A stretch of DNA of 64,000 bases from Cellulosimicrobium arenosum (lineage in GTDB: Bacteria; Actinomycetota; Actinomycetes; Actinomycetales; Cellulomonadaceae), in contig NZ_JACYHB010000002.1 of assembly GCF_014837295.1 (NCBI RefSeq), forward strand, positions 1 to 64,000, in the 5' to 3' direction. The notes under the pieces were generated by a model that did no database searches, was not told the origin of the DNA, and saw nothing but the letters and a program-made list of their open reading frames with translations. The translations under genes were made by a program, and so were the position numbers. Below are positions 36,693 to 46,210 of this stretch, in pieces (position 1 is the first letter of the stretch; every line of letters begins with the position of its first letter).

Positions 36693-37928
36693 ATGACGAC
36701 CCACGGCGACCTCCCGCCCGGCCGCTGGCAGGCCGCCGCCCGCGCGGCCGGCCTGCTGCGCCCCGACGGGACGGTCGCCGCGACGATCTTCGCCGAGATG
36801 ACGGATCTCGCCCGGCGCACGGGCGCGATCAACCTGGGCCAGGGAGCGCCCGACGTCGACGGCCCCGCGACCGTGAAGCACGCCGCCCAGCGCGCCATCG
36901 CCGAGGGCCACAACCAGTACCCGCCCGGACCGGGCGTCCTCGAGCTGCGGAACGCGATCTCCGACCACCAGTACCGGCACTACGGGCTCGACGCCGACCC
37001 GGACACCGAGGTCCTGGTCACCACGGGCGCGACCGAGGCCCTCGCCGCGACGATCCTCGCGCTCGCCGGCCCGGGCGACGACGTGGTGACGCTCGAGCCG
37101 TTCTACGACTCGTACGCCGCGTCGATCGCGCTCGCCGGCGCGCGCCACGTCACCGTCCCGCTCGTGCCGGGCCCGCACCGGTTCGCGCTCGACGTCGACG
37201 CGCTGCGCGCGGCCGTGACCGACCGCACCCGGATCATCCTGGTCAACTCGCCGCACAACCCGACGGGCACGGTCCTGACGCTCGACGAGCTGGACGCGAT
37301 CGCCTCCGTCGCACGCCGCCACGACGCGCTCGTCGTGACCGACGAGGTCTACGAGCACCTGGTCTACGACGACGTGGAGCACGTGCCGATCGCGACCCTG
37401 CCCGGGATGCGTGGGCGCACGCTGACGATCTCGTCGGCGGGCAAGACGTTCTCGTTCACCGGCTGGAAGGTCGGCTGGCTGCACGGACCGGCCCCGCTCG
37501 TGACCGCCGTGCGCACGGTCAAGCAGTTCCTCACGTACGCCTCGGGCGCGCCGTTCCAGCCCGCGATCGCCGACGCCCTGGCGGACGACGAGACGCCGCG
37601 CGCGCTCGCCCACTCGCTCGCCACCCGTCGCGACCTGCTGTGCTCGGGCCTGGTCGAGGCCGGGTTCCAGGTCGTCGTGCCGCAGGGCACGTACTTCGTC
37701 GTGGCCGACGGCGCACCCCTGGGGTTCGACGACGGCGTGGCGCTGTGCCGGGAGCTGCCCGACCTCGCCGGGGTCGTCGGCGTGCCCGTGGCGGCGTTCT
37801 GCACGCCCGGCTCGGCGACCGCCCGAGCTCTCGCCTCGCGGGTGCGGTTCACGTTCGTCAAGCGCGAGGACGTGCTGCGCGACGCCGTCGGCCGCCTCGG
37901 CCGGCTCGGCCGGGAGCGCCGCGGCTAG
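36693..37928 (+). CDS. dapC: Class I/II aminotransferase, probable N-succinyldiaminopimelate aminotransferase
   Basis: A 411-residue fold-type I PLP enzyme. It has INLGQGAPDVDGP, GHNQYPPGPGVLELR, TTGATEALAATILAL, VNSPHNPTGTVL, VTDEVYEHLVYDD and SSAGKTFSFTGWKVGWLHGP, where the Lys after Gly should bind PLP. The pattern matches the DapC/kynurenine-glutamine aminotransferase group, so lysine/diaminopimelate synthesis is likely but the substrate is inferred. The start lies 6 bases after TAGGGT, a leaderless gene. Confidence 0.85.
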   Translation: MTTHGDLPPGRWQAAARAAGLLRPDGTVAATIFAEMTDLARRTGAINLGQGAPDVDGPATVKHAAQRAIAEGHNQYPPGPGVLELRNAISDHQYRHYGLDADPDTEVLVTTGATEALAATILALAGPGDDVVTLEPFYDSYAASIALAGARHVTVPLVPGPHRFALDVDALRAAVTDRTRIILVNSPHNPTGTVLTLDELDAIASVARRHDALVVTDEVYEHLVYDDVEHVPIATLPGMRGRTLTISSAGKTFSFTGWKVGWLHGPAPLVTAVRTVKQFLTYASGAPFQPAIADALADDETPRALAHSLATRRDLLCSGLVEAGFQVVVPQGTYFVVADGAPLGFDDGVALCRELPDLAGVVGVPVAAFCTPGSATARALASRVRFTFVKREDVLRDAVGRLGRLGRERRG

Positions 37929-37937
37929 GACGGCCGG

Positions 37938-39344
37938 TCAGGATCCGGGCGGGCAGACCCCGGGGAGCAGCTCCTCCTCGGGCGGCGCGGCGTCGTCGGA
38001 GCCGTCGTCCCCCGCGCCGTCGGAGGCCTTGTCCCCGGACCCCGCACCGTCGTCGGCCCCGGCGGCGTCGTCCGCCGGTGCGTCGTCCGACCCGGGTGAC
38101 GGTGTCTCGTCGCCCGTGACCAGCTCGGACGCGTCGTCGCCGGGTTCGGTGGTCTCCTCGTGGCCCGGGGGCGGCTCGTCCGCGGCGAGCCGGGCCCAGA
38201 TCTCGTCCGCCGCGGACGTCCACTCGACGCGGTACTGCTCGCGCGGCGAGTCGACCACCGGCAGCTCGGTGAACACGACCTCGGCCGGGTCGATGCCTCG
38301 CAGGCTGTACGCGAGTCCCGCCAGGGCGGCCGGGTCGGCGAGCGACTCGTCGGCACTGACCGAGCTCAGCGCGGCCTTGATCGTGCGGTAGAGCTGGGGC
38401 GAGTTGGTGATGACGTTCTTCGCCAGGACCTGGCGCACCATCGAGTCGATGAACCCCTGCTGGCGTTCGATGCGGGTGAGGTCGCTGCCCACCTCGAGAC
38501 CCAGGCCGTGCCCGTCGCGGGCGCGGACGTAGTCGATGGCGGTGTCGCCGTCGATCGTCCGCTCGCCGGCGGGGATCGACAGGCCGGGCGAGTGCGGGCC
38601 GCCGACGACGTCCTCGGCGAAGCACATGCGGACCCCGTCGAGCGCGTCGACGACCCCGATGACGCCGGTCATCTTCACCACGACGTGGTTCGTGATCGGG
38701 ATCCCGGTCAGGTCCTGGACGGCGGTGATGGTGCACGCGGCGGCGTGGTCGAGGTCGTCGACGCCGCCGGAGCCGATCTCGAACGCGGCGTTGAACATCT
38801 CGCCGTACCGCGGCGCGGACATGGACCCGTCCGGGAGGGTGCAGGACGGGAGGTCGACGAGCGAGTCGCGCGGGATGGAGACGACCTCCATGCGCGTGCG
38901 GTCGCCGGAGACGTGCACGATGAAGGTCGTGTCCGAGCGCATGCCTTCCTCGTGCCCGGCGATCTTGGCGTTCTCCTCGTCGCGGTAGTCGGTGCCCATG
39001 ACGAGGATGTTCAGCGCGTCGCCGGCGAACGGGTCGTCCGGGTCCTTCGGCTTCTCCGCCGGCGCGGCGGCCACGGGCCCGCCGACGACGTAGCTCGACG
39101 CGTCGCTGACCTCGATCTGGGACTTGAGGTCCACGTAGACCGCGGCCGCGGCGACGCCGGTGAACGCGAGCGCCCCGGTCGCGACGAGCCCGATCGCACG
39201 CGCGACGTGGTGGGTGCGTTGACCGCGGGCGTGCCGTGGCAGGCCGCGCTCCTCGTCCTGCGGGTGCCCGTCCTGGTGCGTCGCGCCGGGTCGACGAGGT
39301 GGCTCCGGCGCGGACGACGATGTCACGTCGACGGTGGTGGGCAC
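37938..39344 (-). CDS. LytR-CpsA-Psr (LCP) family cell-wall glycopolymer ligase
   Basis: A 468-residue LCP protein. A cytoplasmic Pro/His-rich segment precedes one transmembrane helix (IGLVATGALAFTGVAAAAVY). The catalytic domain shows LNILVMGTDYRDEE, VVSIPRDSLVDLP and DYVRARDGHGLGLEVGSDLT with the Arg residues that hold the polyprenyl pyrophosphate. The last 90 residues are an acidic Asp/Gly/Pro tail. LCP enzymes move glycopolymers from lipid carriers to peptidoglycan. The GTG at 39344 lies 6 bases from TACCAT (39351-39356). Stop is 9 bases from that of the convergent dapC. In this window it is the only gene that could attach a surface polymer. Confidence 0.92.
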   Translation of the reverse strand: MPTTVDVTSSSAPEPPRRPGATHQDGHPQDEERGLPRHARGQRTHHVARAIGLVATGALAFTGVAAAAVYVDLKSQIEVSDASSYVVGGPVAAAPAEKPKDPDDPFAGDALNILVMGTDYRDEENAKIAGHEEGMRSDTTFIVHVSGDRTRMEVVSIPRDSLVDLPSCTLPDGSMSAPRYGEMFNAAFEIGSGGVDDLDHAAACTITAVQDLTGIPITNHVVVKMTGVIGVVDALDGVRMCFAEDVVGGPHSPGLSIPAGERTIDGDTAIDYVRARDGHGLGLEVGSDLTRIERQQGFIDSMVRQVLAKNVITNSPQLYRTIKAALSSVSADESLADPAALAGLAYSLRGIDPAEVVFTELPVVDSPREQYRVEWTSAADEIWARLAADEPPPGHEETTEPGDDASELVTGDETPSPGSDDAPADDAAGADDGAGSGDKASDGAGDDGSDDAAPPEEELLPGVCPPGS

Positions 39345-39436
39345 GCCCTCATGGTAGATCCCGGACGAACCGCACGCAGGTACGCTCCGTCGTCGACCCG
39401 TGAAGATCTCGCGCAGGGCCACGGGCGGGCGGGCGG

Positions 39437-40669
39437 TCAGACGGGGTGGTGCCAGCCGCCGCGTCGGAACGCGGGCGTGGCCAGGCCGAGGACGAGCAGC
39501 GCCGTGGCGACCGCGCCCAGCATGACGGACGCCATCGCGACGGCGTCGCCGCCGAGCACGCCGACGAGCGGGCTGACGAGGCCCGCGACCCCGGACTGGA
39601 ACGCGCCGATCACGGCGGCGGCGGTGCCGGCCATCTCGCCGTGGCGCGAGAGCGCGAGCGCGGACGCGTTGGGGGGGATGAACCCCTGCATGGACAGCAC
39701 GAGCCACAGGGCGAGCAGCAGGCCGAGGACGCCGCCCGCCCCGGTGACCGCGACGACGAGCAGCGCGAGGGCGAAGACTCCCTGGAGCGTGATCGCGGCG
39801 CGCAGCAGGCGGATCGGGGCGACCCGCCGCACGAGCGCTGCGTTGACCTGGGCGGACAGGACGAGGCCGATCCCGTTGACGGCGAACAGCGCGGCGAACT
39901 CGCCGTGGCTGAGCCCGTAGCCCTCCTGGAGGACGAACGGCGAGCCGACGACGTAGCTCATCAGCACCGCCATCCCGAGCCCGGGGAGCACCGCGAGCGC
40001 GAGGAAGTGCCGGTCGCGGAACAGCGTCGCGTACCCGCGCAGCACGGTGGCGGCGCCGCCGGTGCGGCGGCGCTCGACCGGCAGCGTCTCGGGCAGGAAG
40101 CGCAGCACGATCGCGCCCAGCACGACGCCGAGGACGGCCAGCACCCAGAAGACGGCGCGCCAGTCGGCGTGCACCGCGATGAACGAGCCGATCGTCGGCG
40201 CGAGCAGCGGCGCGAGCCCGATGACGAGCATGAGCCGCGAGAGGATGCGCGCGGCGTCGGACCCGGTGAAGCGGTCACGGATGATCGCGATCGAGGAGAC
40301 CTGGGACGCGGCGTTGAAGAATCCCTGCAGGACGCGCAACGCGATGAGGGCGCCGATGCTCGGGACGATCGCACAGAGCACGGACGTCACGACGTGCAGC
40401 GAGAGCCCGACGATCACGGGCAGCCGTCGTCCGAACCGGTCGGAGAGCGGGCCGATGACGAGCTGGCCGACGGCTCCCCCGACGAGCATGCCGGACAGCG
40501 TGAGCTGGGCGAGGGCCGGGTCGGCGTTCAGGTCGGTCGCGACGTCGGGCAGCGACGGGAGGTACATGTCGACGGTGAAGGCCGGCAGCGTCGCGAGCGC
40601 GCCGAGCATGAGGACCCAACGGACGGTCGACCGCGACCGGGGTGCGGAGGTGGCCGGGGTCGAGGACAT
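39437..40669 (-). CDS. Bcr/CflA-type MFS multidrug transporter
   Basis: A 410-residue major facilitator with 12 predicted helices. FTVDMYLPSLPDVATDLNAD near the N-terminus is the hallmark of the Bcr/CflA drug:H+ antiporters; GQLVIGPLSDRFGRRLPVIV is the MFS loop 2-3 motif and LRVLQGFFNAASQVSSIAII is close to the family's usual helix 4. Probable drug or metabolite exporter. The ATG at 40669 is 7 bases from TACGAT (40677-40682). Confidence 0.9.
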   Translation of the reverse strand: MSSTPATSAPRSRSTVRWVLMLGALATLPAFTVDMYLPSLPDVATDLNADPALAQLTLSGMLVGGAVGQLVIGPLSDRFGRRLPVIVGLSLHVVTSVLCAIVPSIGALIALRVLQGFFNAASQVSSIAIIRDRFTGSDAARILSRLMLVIGLAPLLAPTIGSFIAVHADWRAVFWVLAVLGVVLGAIVLRFLPETLPVERRRTGGAATVLRGYATLFRDRHFLALAVLPGLGMAVLMSYVVGSPFVLQEGYGLSHGEFAALFAVNGIGLVLSAQVNAALVRRVAPIRLLRAAITLQGVFALALLVVAVTGAGGVLGLLLALWLVLSMQGFIPPNASALALSRHGEMAGTAAAVIGAFQSGVAGLVSPLVGVLGGDAVAMASVMLGAVATALLVLGLATPAFRRGGWHHPV

Positions 40670-40759
40670 GGGCACCATCGTATCGATTCGACCCTGCGCA
40701 CGGCGGGTCGGGTGACGTGACGCTCGTCGCGTGTGGGCGGCGTGCGGCACCCTGGAGAG

Positions 40760-41527
40760 ATGTGCGGACGCTATGCCTCGTTCCGGGACGCCCAGGACCT
40801 CGCCGACGAGTTCGCGGTCGCCGAGATCGCCGACGACGCGCGCCTCCTGCCGCCGTCGTGGAACCTCGCCCCCACGGACCCCGTGCGGATCGTCGTGGAG
40901 CGCGCCGCCAAGGACACCGGCGAGGTCCGACGCTCGCTGCGCGTCGCGCGCTGGGGTCTCGTGCCGTCGTGGTCCAAGAGCCCGGCCGGCGGCGCCCGGA
41001 TGATCAACGCGCGCGCCGAGACGATCCTCGACAAGCCGGCGTTCGCCAAGCCGTTCGGCGTGCGGCGCTGCCTCGTCCCCGCCGACGGCTACTACGAGTG
41101 GCGGCCGCTGCCCGACGGCGCGTCGCCGGTCGGGAGCCCCGCACCCGCGACGGGCCGCCGCAAGCCCCCGAAGCAGCCGTACTTCATCGCGCCCGACGAC
41201 GGCGGCGGCGCCGCGTTCGCTGGCCTGTACGAGTTCTGGCGGGACCGGACCAGGGCGGACGACGACCCCGAGCGCTGGCTCGTGTCGACGACGATCATCA
41301 CGACCGACGCCGCGCCCTGTCTCGCCGAGATCCACGACCGCATGCCGCTCGCGCTCCCGGCTCGCACCTGGGACGACTGGCTGGACCCGGCGCTCGACGC
41401 ACGCGGCGCGGCGGACCTCCTCGGGCTCGGCGGCCCGCACGACGACGTGCCGATGACCGCGCGCGAGGTGTCCACGACCGTCAACTCGGTCACCAACGAC
41501 GGTCCCGGTCTGCTCGAACGCGTCTGA
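40760..41527 (+). CDS. SRAP-domain DNA abasic-site protein (YedK/HMCES-like)
   Basis: A 255-residue SOS-response-associated peptidase (SRAP) protein. It begins MCGRYAS: after Met removal Cys2 becomes the catalytic residue that crosslinks to abasic sites in single-stranded DNA. Other conserved positions are PSWNLAPTD (active-site Asn), INARAETI, RCLVPADGYYEW (Glu) and LAEIHDRMPLAL (active-site His). The start is fixed by the need for Cys2; GGAGAG lies upstream. A 15-residue Pro/Gly insertion follows YYEWRPL. Confidence 0.93.
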   Translation: MCGRYASFRDAQDLADEFAVAEIADDARLLPPSWNLAPTDPVRIVVERAAKDTGEVRRSLRVARWGLVPSWSKSPAGGARMINARAETILDKPAFAKPFGVRRCLVPADGYYEWRPLPDGASPVGSPAPATGRRKPPKQPYFIAPDDGGGAAFAGLYEFWRDRTRADDDPERWLVSTTIITTDAAPCLAEIHDRMPLALPARTWDDWLDPALDARGAADLLGLGGPHDDVPMTAREVSTTVNSVTNDGPGLLERV

Positions 41528-41567
41528 GCACGGTTCCCGGCGGACGCGGTGCCGGCGGACCGGGAGG

Positions 41568-42593
41568 TCAGCCCCGGTACGCCCGCTGCAGCCGGACGGG
41601 CTCGATCGTCCCCAGGCCCTGGACCTCCTGCGCGGGCTGCGCGGTGAGCGCGAACCGCTGGTCGTGCGCGAGCAGTCTCGCGGTGTCGCTGTCGACGAGC
41701 ACGGTCGTCGGCTCGGACAGGTCGACCAGGCGCGACGCGAGGTTGACGCTCTGGCCGAACACGTCCCCGAACCGGGACAGCACCCGCCCCCAGACGAGGC
41801 TGACGCGCACCGGCGGGACGTCGACGTCCGCGGCGCGACCGCCGGCGTCGGCCAGCCCGAGCGCGACCTGGGCACCGGTCACGACGTCGTCGGCGACGTA
41901 GAGCACCGCGTCCCCGATCGTCTTGACGACGCGTCCGCCCGCCGCCGTGATGACGTCGCGCGCGCTCGTCTCGAACAGCTGCACGAACTCCGCGAGCTCG
42001 CTCGACCCGAGCCCGCGCGTGCGCTGCGTGAAGGACACGATGTCGGCGAACCCGACCGCGCGCGGCAGCGGCAGCTCGTGCTCGTCCACCGACGCGGCGC
42101 GCGCCTGGGAGAACTCGACGCCGAACCGTCCCGCGACGGCGGCCAGCTGGCGGTGCCAGGCGTGCAACAGCTGCTCCTCGAGCACGGGGGCGAGCTCGGG
42201 CAGCCGGTCGAGCACGAGGAGGCGTGCGCTCGTGTCGTCGAGGGCGTACCGGCGCGTCATGTGCTCGACGAGCGCCTCGACCTGCCACAGCACGAGCCGC
42301 TCCGTGGTGTGCCCGGTCGAGCGGATGAGCGTCGTCAGCGCGCGCTCGTCGAGCCGCTCGGACTCGGCGAACGCGAACACGTCCGCGAGCGTCCTGGCGT
42401 CCTTCTCGGTGAAGGCGTGCTCCTCGCCCTCGGTGACGGGCAGACCGAGGGCCTGCCAGTAGGCGCGCAGGCGGGACTCGTCGACCCCCACCCGCTCGGC
42501 GAGGCCGTCGAGCGTGAGGGTGCGTGGTCCGCCGAGCAGCGCCTCGTCGAGGGCCGCCTCGGTCCCGTCCGTCGCGTCGTCCTTGTCTCGCAC
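41568..42593 (-). CDS. Class III adenylate/guanylate cyclase with N-terminal MerR-like domain
   Basis: A 341-residue cyclase. The C-terminal catalytic domain (residues about 170-335) contains AVGFADIVSFTQRTRGLGSS (metal-binding Asp), VVKTIGDAVLYVADD and GDVFGQSVNLASRLVDLSE (the substrate-binding and transition-state region). The N-terminal half resembles the regulatory region of mycobacterial Rv2212-type cyclases, with LTLDGLAERVGVDESRLRAY, which looks like a helix-turn-helix. No membrane segment. The GTG at 42593 is 6 bases from TAGGAT (42600-42605), in which TAG is also the stop codon of birA. ATP rather than GTP specificity is likely but not certain. Confidence 0.88.
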   Translation of the reverse strand: MRDKDDATDGTEAALDEALLGGPRTLTLDGLAERVGVDESRLRAYWQALGLPVTEGEEHAFTEKDARTLADVFAFAESERLDERALTTLIRSTGHTTERLVLWQVEALVEHMTRRYALDDTSARLLVLDRLPELAPVLEEQLLHAWHRQLAAVAGRFGVEFSQARAASVDEHELPLPRAVGFADIVSFTQRTRGLGSSELAEFVQLFETSARDVITAAGGRVVKTIGDAVLYVADDVVTGAQVALGLADAGGRAADVDVPPVRVSLVWGRVLSRFGDVFGQSVNLASRLVDLSEPTTVLVDSDTARLLAHDQRFALTAQPAQEVQGLGTIEPVRLQRAYRG

Positions 42594-42599
42594 CTGGCG

Positions 42600-42605
42600 A
42601 TCCTA
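42600..42605 (-). promoter_or_regulatory. -10 element (TAGGAT) for the cyclase, containing the birA stop codon
   Basis: The minus-strand TAG (42605-42603) ends birA and begins a -10 hexamer placed 6 bases before the cyclase GTG. Confidence 0.5.
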
Positions 42606-43523
42606 CGGCCGCTCCGCGCGGTCCCCGGGACGCAGGTGGTGGACGTCTGCGCTGCGGCTGACGCTCGTGGTGCCGTCGTCGTGCTCCACGACGAGCCCGC
42701 CGTCGGGCGCGAGACCGGTCGCGACCCCGTGCACCGACCGGCCGTCGACCAGGTCGACGCGCACGCGCGTGCCGATCGTCGCGCAGAGCTCGACGCACTC
42801 GCTGTCGAGCCCCGCGGCGCGCACGTCGCCGCCCGCGCGCTGCCAGCGGCCGAGCACGCGCGCGAGCTCCTCCTCGAGCGCGACGAGGAGCACCTCGCGG
42901 TCCGTCGAGGCGGCCCCGGCGAGCGCGAGCGACGTCGCGCCGGGGACGGCCAGCTCGTCGCGCCCCTGCGAGACGTTGAGCCCGACGCCGACGACGACGC
43001 CGCCGTCGGGCAGGACCTGGGAGAGGATGCCCGCCACCTTGCGCGACGGCGTCCCGGACCCGTCGGCGCCGGGCCGCGGTGCCGACGGGTCCGGCACGAG
43101 GACGTCGTTCGGCCACTTGACCACCGCGTCGACCTGCGCCGCGGCGCGCAGCGCGAGCGCCGTCGCCAGCCCCGCGAGCAGCGGCACCCAGCCGAGCGCG
43201 GCGCGCGGCACGTCCGGGCGGACCAGGAGCGAGCGCAGGAGCGCGGCACGCGGGGGCGCCGTCCAGGTCCGCCCGAGCCGACCGCGCCCGTCCGCCTGGT
43301 GCTCGGCGACGAGCAGTGCGGGAGCGGGCCACGCGCCGGGGTCCGTGGCGACCGCGCGCGCGAGCTCGGCGTTGGTCGACGTCGACTCCGTCACGACCTC
43401 GAGCCGGCCGAGCGGCCCGGCCGGGGAGACGAGACGTGCGCGCAGGGCGTCCGCCCGCAGCGGGGGGCGGGCAGGGCCCTCGGGCGTTGTTCCGCCGTCG
43501 GGCGGCAGGGGTGCGGTCGTCAC
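42603..43523 (-). CDS. birA: Biotin--[acetyl-CoA carboxylase] ligase
   Basis: A 306-residue biotin protein ligase without an N-terminal DNA-binding domain. Key motifs are [33 protein letters not shown] (biotinoyl-AMP loop), VKWPNDVLV (catalytic Lys) and [10 protein letters not shown], followed by the C-terminal SH3-like domain. It attaches biotin to the carrier domain of the carboxylase alpha subunit encoded at 59521. The GTG at 43523 has GGAGG upstream. It is divergent from the carboxylase beta gene, as in many actinobacteria. Confidence 0.93.
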   Translation of the reverse strand: MTTAPLPPDGGTTPEGPARPPLRADALRARLVSPAGPLGRLEVVTESTSTNAELARAVATDPGAWPAPALLVAEHQADGRGRLGRTWTAPPRAALLRSLLVRPDVPRAALGWVPLLAGLATALALRAAAQVDAVVKWPNDVLVPDPSAPRPGADGSGTPSRKVAGILSQVLPDGGVVVGVGLNVSQGRDELAVPGATSLALAGAASTDREVLLVALEEELARVLGRWQRAGGDVRAAGLDSECVELCATIGTRVRVDLVDGRSVHGVATGLAPDGGLVVEHDDGTTSVSRSADVHHLRPGDRAERP

Positions 43524-43666
43524 CCGGACATCCTCCCCCGGACGACCGTCCACCGTGGCGGGGCGGGCACCTGCGGGCCCGTTGTGGGAAGTCGCCAACA
43601 CGCGCCCCCGGCACGCTGGCGTCGACCGCATCGAGTTGGTCCCATCCACCAACTAGTCTCGTCCGT

Positions 43667-45358
43667 GTGACCGAACCCTCCGCCACGACCGACGCGACAC
43701 ACACGCCAGCCACGAGCACGAGCTCGTCCTCCACCACACCGAGCCCGAGCCCGAGCCCGACCGGTGGCACCGCCGCCCCGCTCGTCGGGACGGCCGCGAA
43801 GCTCGCCGACCTCGACCGGCGTCGCGCCGAGGCGACGACGCAGCCCGAGGAGGCGGCGCGCGCCAAGCAGCTCGCGCGCGGCAAGAAGACCGCGCGCGAG
43901 CGCGTCGAGGCGCTGCTCGACGAGGGCAGCTTCGTCGAGCTCGACGCCTTCGCCAAGCACCGCTCGTACAACTTCGGGCTCGAGAAGAAGCGGCTCGCGG
44001 GTGACGGCGTGGTCGTCGGCCACGGGACGATCGACGGCCGCCAGGTGTGCGTGTACAGCCAGGACTTCACGGTGTTCGGCGGGAGCCTCGGCGAGGTGCA
44101 CGGCCAGAAGATCACCAAGGTCCAGGATCTCGCCCTGCGCACGGGCGTCCCCCTGATCGGGATCAGCGACGGTGGCGGCGCGCGCATCCAGGAGGGGGTC
44201 GCGGCGCTCACCCAGTTCGCGGAGATCTTCCGGCGCAACGTCGCGGCGTCGGGCGTGATCCCGCAGGTCTCGCTCATCCTGGGCCCGAGCGCGGGCGGCG
44301 CGGTCTACTCCCCCGCGCTGACGGACTTCATCGTCATGGCGGACCGGACGTCGAACATGTTCATCACCGGGCCGGACGTGATCCGCGCGGTGACGGGCGA
44401 GGACGTGGGGTTCGAGGAGCTGGGCGGCGCGCTGACGCACAACTCGACGTCCGGCGTCGCGCACTACATGGGCGCCGACGAGGACGACGCGATCGACTAC
44501 GTGCGCCACCTCGTGTCCTACCTGCCGCAGAACAACCTGTCCGACGCGCCGTCGTACCTCCCGGACGACGACACGCCCCTGGACGTGACCGACGACGACC
44601 TCGAGCTCGACGGGCTCGTGCCCGACTCGGACTCCATGCCCTACGACATGCGCGCGGTGATCGAGCACGTCCTGGACGAGGGTGCGTTCCTCGAGGTGCA
44701 GCCGCTGTTCGCGAAGAACGTGCTCGTCGGGTTCGGGCACGTCGAGGGCCAGTCGGTGGGTGTCGTGGCCAACCAGCCCCTGTCGATGGCCGGCACGCTC
44801 GACATCGACGCGGCGGAGAAGGCGGCGCGGTTCGTGCGCACGTGCGACGCGTTCAACATCCCCGTGCTCACGCTCGTCGACGTCCCGGGCTTCCTGCCCG
44901 GCGTCGACCAGGAGCACCAGGGCATCATCCGTCGCGGGGCGAAGCTCATCTACGCGTACGCGGAGGCCACGGTCCCGCTCGTCACGATCATCACGCGCAA
45001 GGCGTACGGCGGCGCGTACATCGTCATGGGGTCCAAGCAGCTCGGGGCCGACGTCAACCTCGCGTGGCCCACCGCGCAGATCGCGGTCATGGGCGCCGGC
45101 GGGGCGGTGAACATCCTCCAGCGCGGCACGTTGAAGAAGGCGTCCGACGAGGGTCTCGACGTCGACGCGGAGCGTGCGCGGCTCGTCGCGGAGTACGAGG
45201 ACGCGATCGTCAACCCGTGGGACGCCGCCGAGCGCGGCTACGTGGACGCGGTGATCCGCCCGTCCGAGACACGCGTGCAGGTGGTGCGCGCCCTGCGCGC
45301 CCTGCGGACCAAGCGTGCGACCCTGCCCCCCAAGAAGCACGGGAACATCCCCCTGTGA
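43667..45358 (+). CDS. accD: Acyl-CoA carboxylase beta (carboxyltransferase) subunit
   Basis: A 563-residue carboxyltransferase of the acetyl/propionyl-CoA carboxylase family. After a Ser/Pro/Thr-rich leader of about 40 residues come [20 protein letters not shown], two crotonase-like domains with [19 protein letters not shown] (first oxyanion region), [40 protein letters not shown] and [19 protein letters not shown] (second region), ending KKHGNIPL. It transfers CO2 from biotin to acetyl- or propionyl-CoA. The GTG at 43667 is 7 bases after TAGTCT (43654-43659). Followed by an uncharacterised gene and the epsilon subunit. Confidence 0.93.
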   Translation: MTEPSATTDATHTPATSTSSSSTTPSPSPSPTGGTAAPLVGTAAKLADLDRRRAEATTQPEEAARAKQLARGKKTARERVEALLDEGSFVELDAFAKHRSYNFGLEKKRLAGDGVVVGHGTIDGRQVCVYSQDFTVFGGSLGEVHGQKITKVQDLALRTGVPLIGISDGGGARIQEGVAALTQFAEIFRRNVAASGVIPQVSLILGPSAGGAVYSPALTDFIVMADRTSNMFITGPDVIRAVTGEDVGFEELGGALTHNSTSGVAHYMGADEDDAIDYVRHLVSYLPQNNLSDAPSYLPDDDTPLDVTDDDLELDGLVPDSDSMPYDMRAVIEHVLDEGAFLEVQPLFAKNVLVGFGHVEGQSVGVVANQPLSMAGTLDIDAAEKAARFVRTCDAFNIPVLTLVDVPGFLPGVDQEHQGIIRRGAKLIYAYAEATVPLVTIITRKAYGGAYIVMGSKQLGADVNLAWPTAQIAVMGAGGAVNILQRGTLKKASDEGLDVDAERARLVAEYEDAIVNPWDAAERGYVDAVIRPSETRVQVVRALRALRTKRATLPPKKHGNIPL

Positions 45359-45386
45359 GAGATCCCCACGTGAGGAGTCGGCGCGC

Positions 45387-45962
45387 ATGAACCACGAGGA
45401 CGCCAGCCACGGCCCCGCCCCGCTCGGGTCGGTCGACCCGGCCCCGATGCACGACGCGGTCGAGGCGCTCGCGGCGTCGTTGCACGAGTACGTCGAGGCC
45501 GCGGTCGGGGTCCGGGCGGAGTTCGGCGCCGCCGAGGCGGACGAGGACCCGCGCATCCTCGCGCTCGAGCAGCGGGTCGGGTCGTTCAACGCGCACCTGT
45601 TCGACCGGCTGCACGAGGCGCTGGGGATGCACCCGGACCTGACCTCGTCGGTGTGGGAGCCCGGTGCGGACGACGCCGACGCGGCGAGCGCGTCCGTCGC
45701 GACCCGCGACGACCTCGCCGAGGAGTTCTACCTCGGGTTCGTGGTCGCCCCGCCGGCCGGCACCGCCGACATGGGGCTGGACGACGTGGTCGGGCTCCTC
45801 GACGACGCCGGTGCCCGGGTCGTCGAGCGGCTCGTCGACTCCGGGTTCGACGTCGTCGAGTGGACCGCGTCGCGCGGGGACGCGTTCGACGAAACGAGCG
45901 ACGGCGTCGACGACCCCGACGACGACGGCCCGGCCGACCCCGGGACGGAGGACCGACGATGA
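45387..45962 (+). CDS. Uncharacterised protein between carboxylase beta and epsilon genes
   Basis: A 191-residue acidic protein I do not recognise. It is mostly helical and soluble, with EALAASLHEYVEAAVGVRAE, FNAHLFDRLHEALGMHPDL and DDLAEEFYLGFVVAPPAGTA, and an Asp-rich tail. No membrane segment, signal or catalytic motif is seen. GAGGAG precedes the ATG at 45387, 28 bases after accD, and the stop overlaps the next start (ATGA). The position inside the carboxylase operon suggests co-expression, possibly a regulatory or structural partner; this is inference only. Confidence 0.65.
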   Translation: MNHEDASHGPAPLGSVDPAPMHDAVEALAASLHEYVEAAVGVRAEFGAAEADEDPRILALEQRVGSFNAHLFDRLHEALGMHPDLTSSVWEPGADDADAASASVATRDDLAEEFYLGFVVAPPAGTADMGLDDVVGLLDDAGARVVERLVDSGFDVVEWTASRGDAFDETSDGVDDPDDDGPADPGTEDRR

Positions 45963-46210
45963 GCGCGGGACGGCCGAGCGTGCGCGTGGTGCGGGGCACG
46001 CCGGACGACGTCGAGGTGGCGGCGCTGGTCGCCGGGCTGGCGGCGGCCGCGGCGGCCACGCAGCCGCCCGACGACATGACGCCGGTCGACGAGTGGACCA
46101 ACCGGGTGCGCGGCCTGCGCGGCACCGGCGGCGGCGCGACGGCGAAGAGCTTCGGCGGCCGGGCCGGACGGCACAACGCGGACGCGTGGCGATGGAGCCT
46201 GCGCTCGTGA
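45959..46210 (+). CDS. Acyl-CoA carboxylase epsilon subunit
   Basis: An 83-residue protein matching the short actinobacterial acyl-CoA carboxylase epsilon subunits: RVVRGTPDDVEVAALVAGLA at the start and a C-terminal basic stretch with W-x-W (AWRWSLRS). The epsilon subunit stabilises and stimulates the alpha/beta carboxylase complex. Starts inside the previous stop (ATGA), and overlaps the next gene (GTGA). Confidence 0.85.
   Translation: MSAGRPSVRVVRGTPDDVEVAALVAGLAAAAAATQPPDDMTPVDEWTNRVRGLRGTGGGATAKSFGGRAGRHNADAWRWSLRS

Noticed and set aside
36489-37613. N-terminal extension of TadA through the aminotransferase gene
   Set aside because: It is antisense to a clear PLP enzyme; AGG-rich ribosome-binding site and ATG at 36488 mark the true start.
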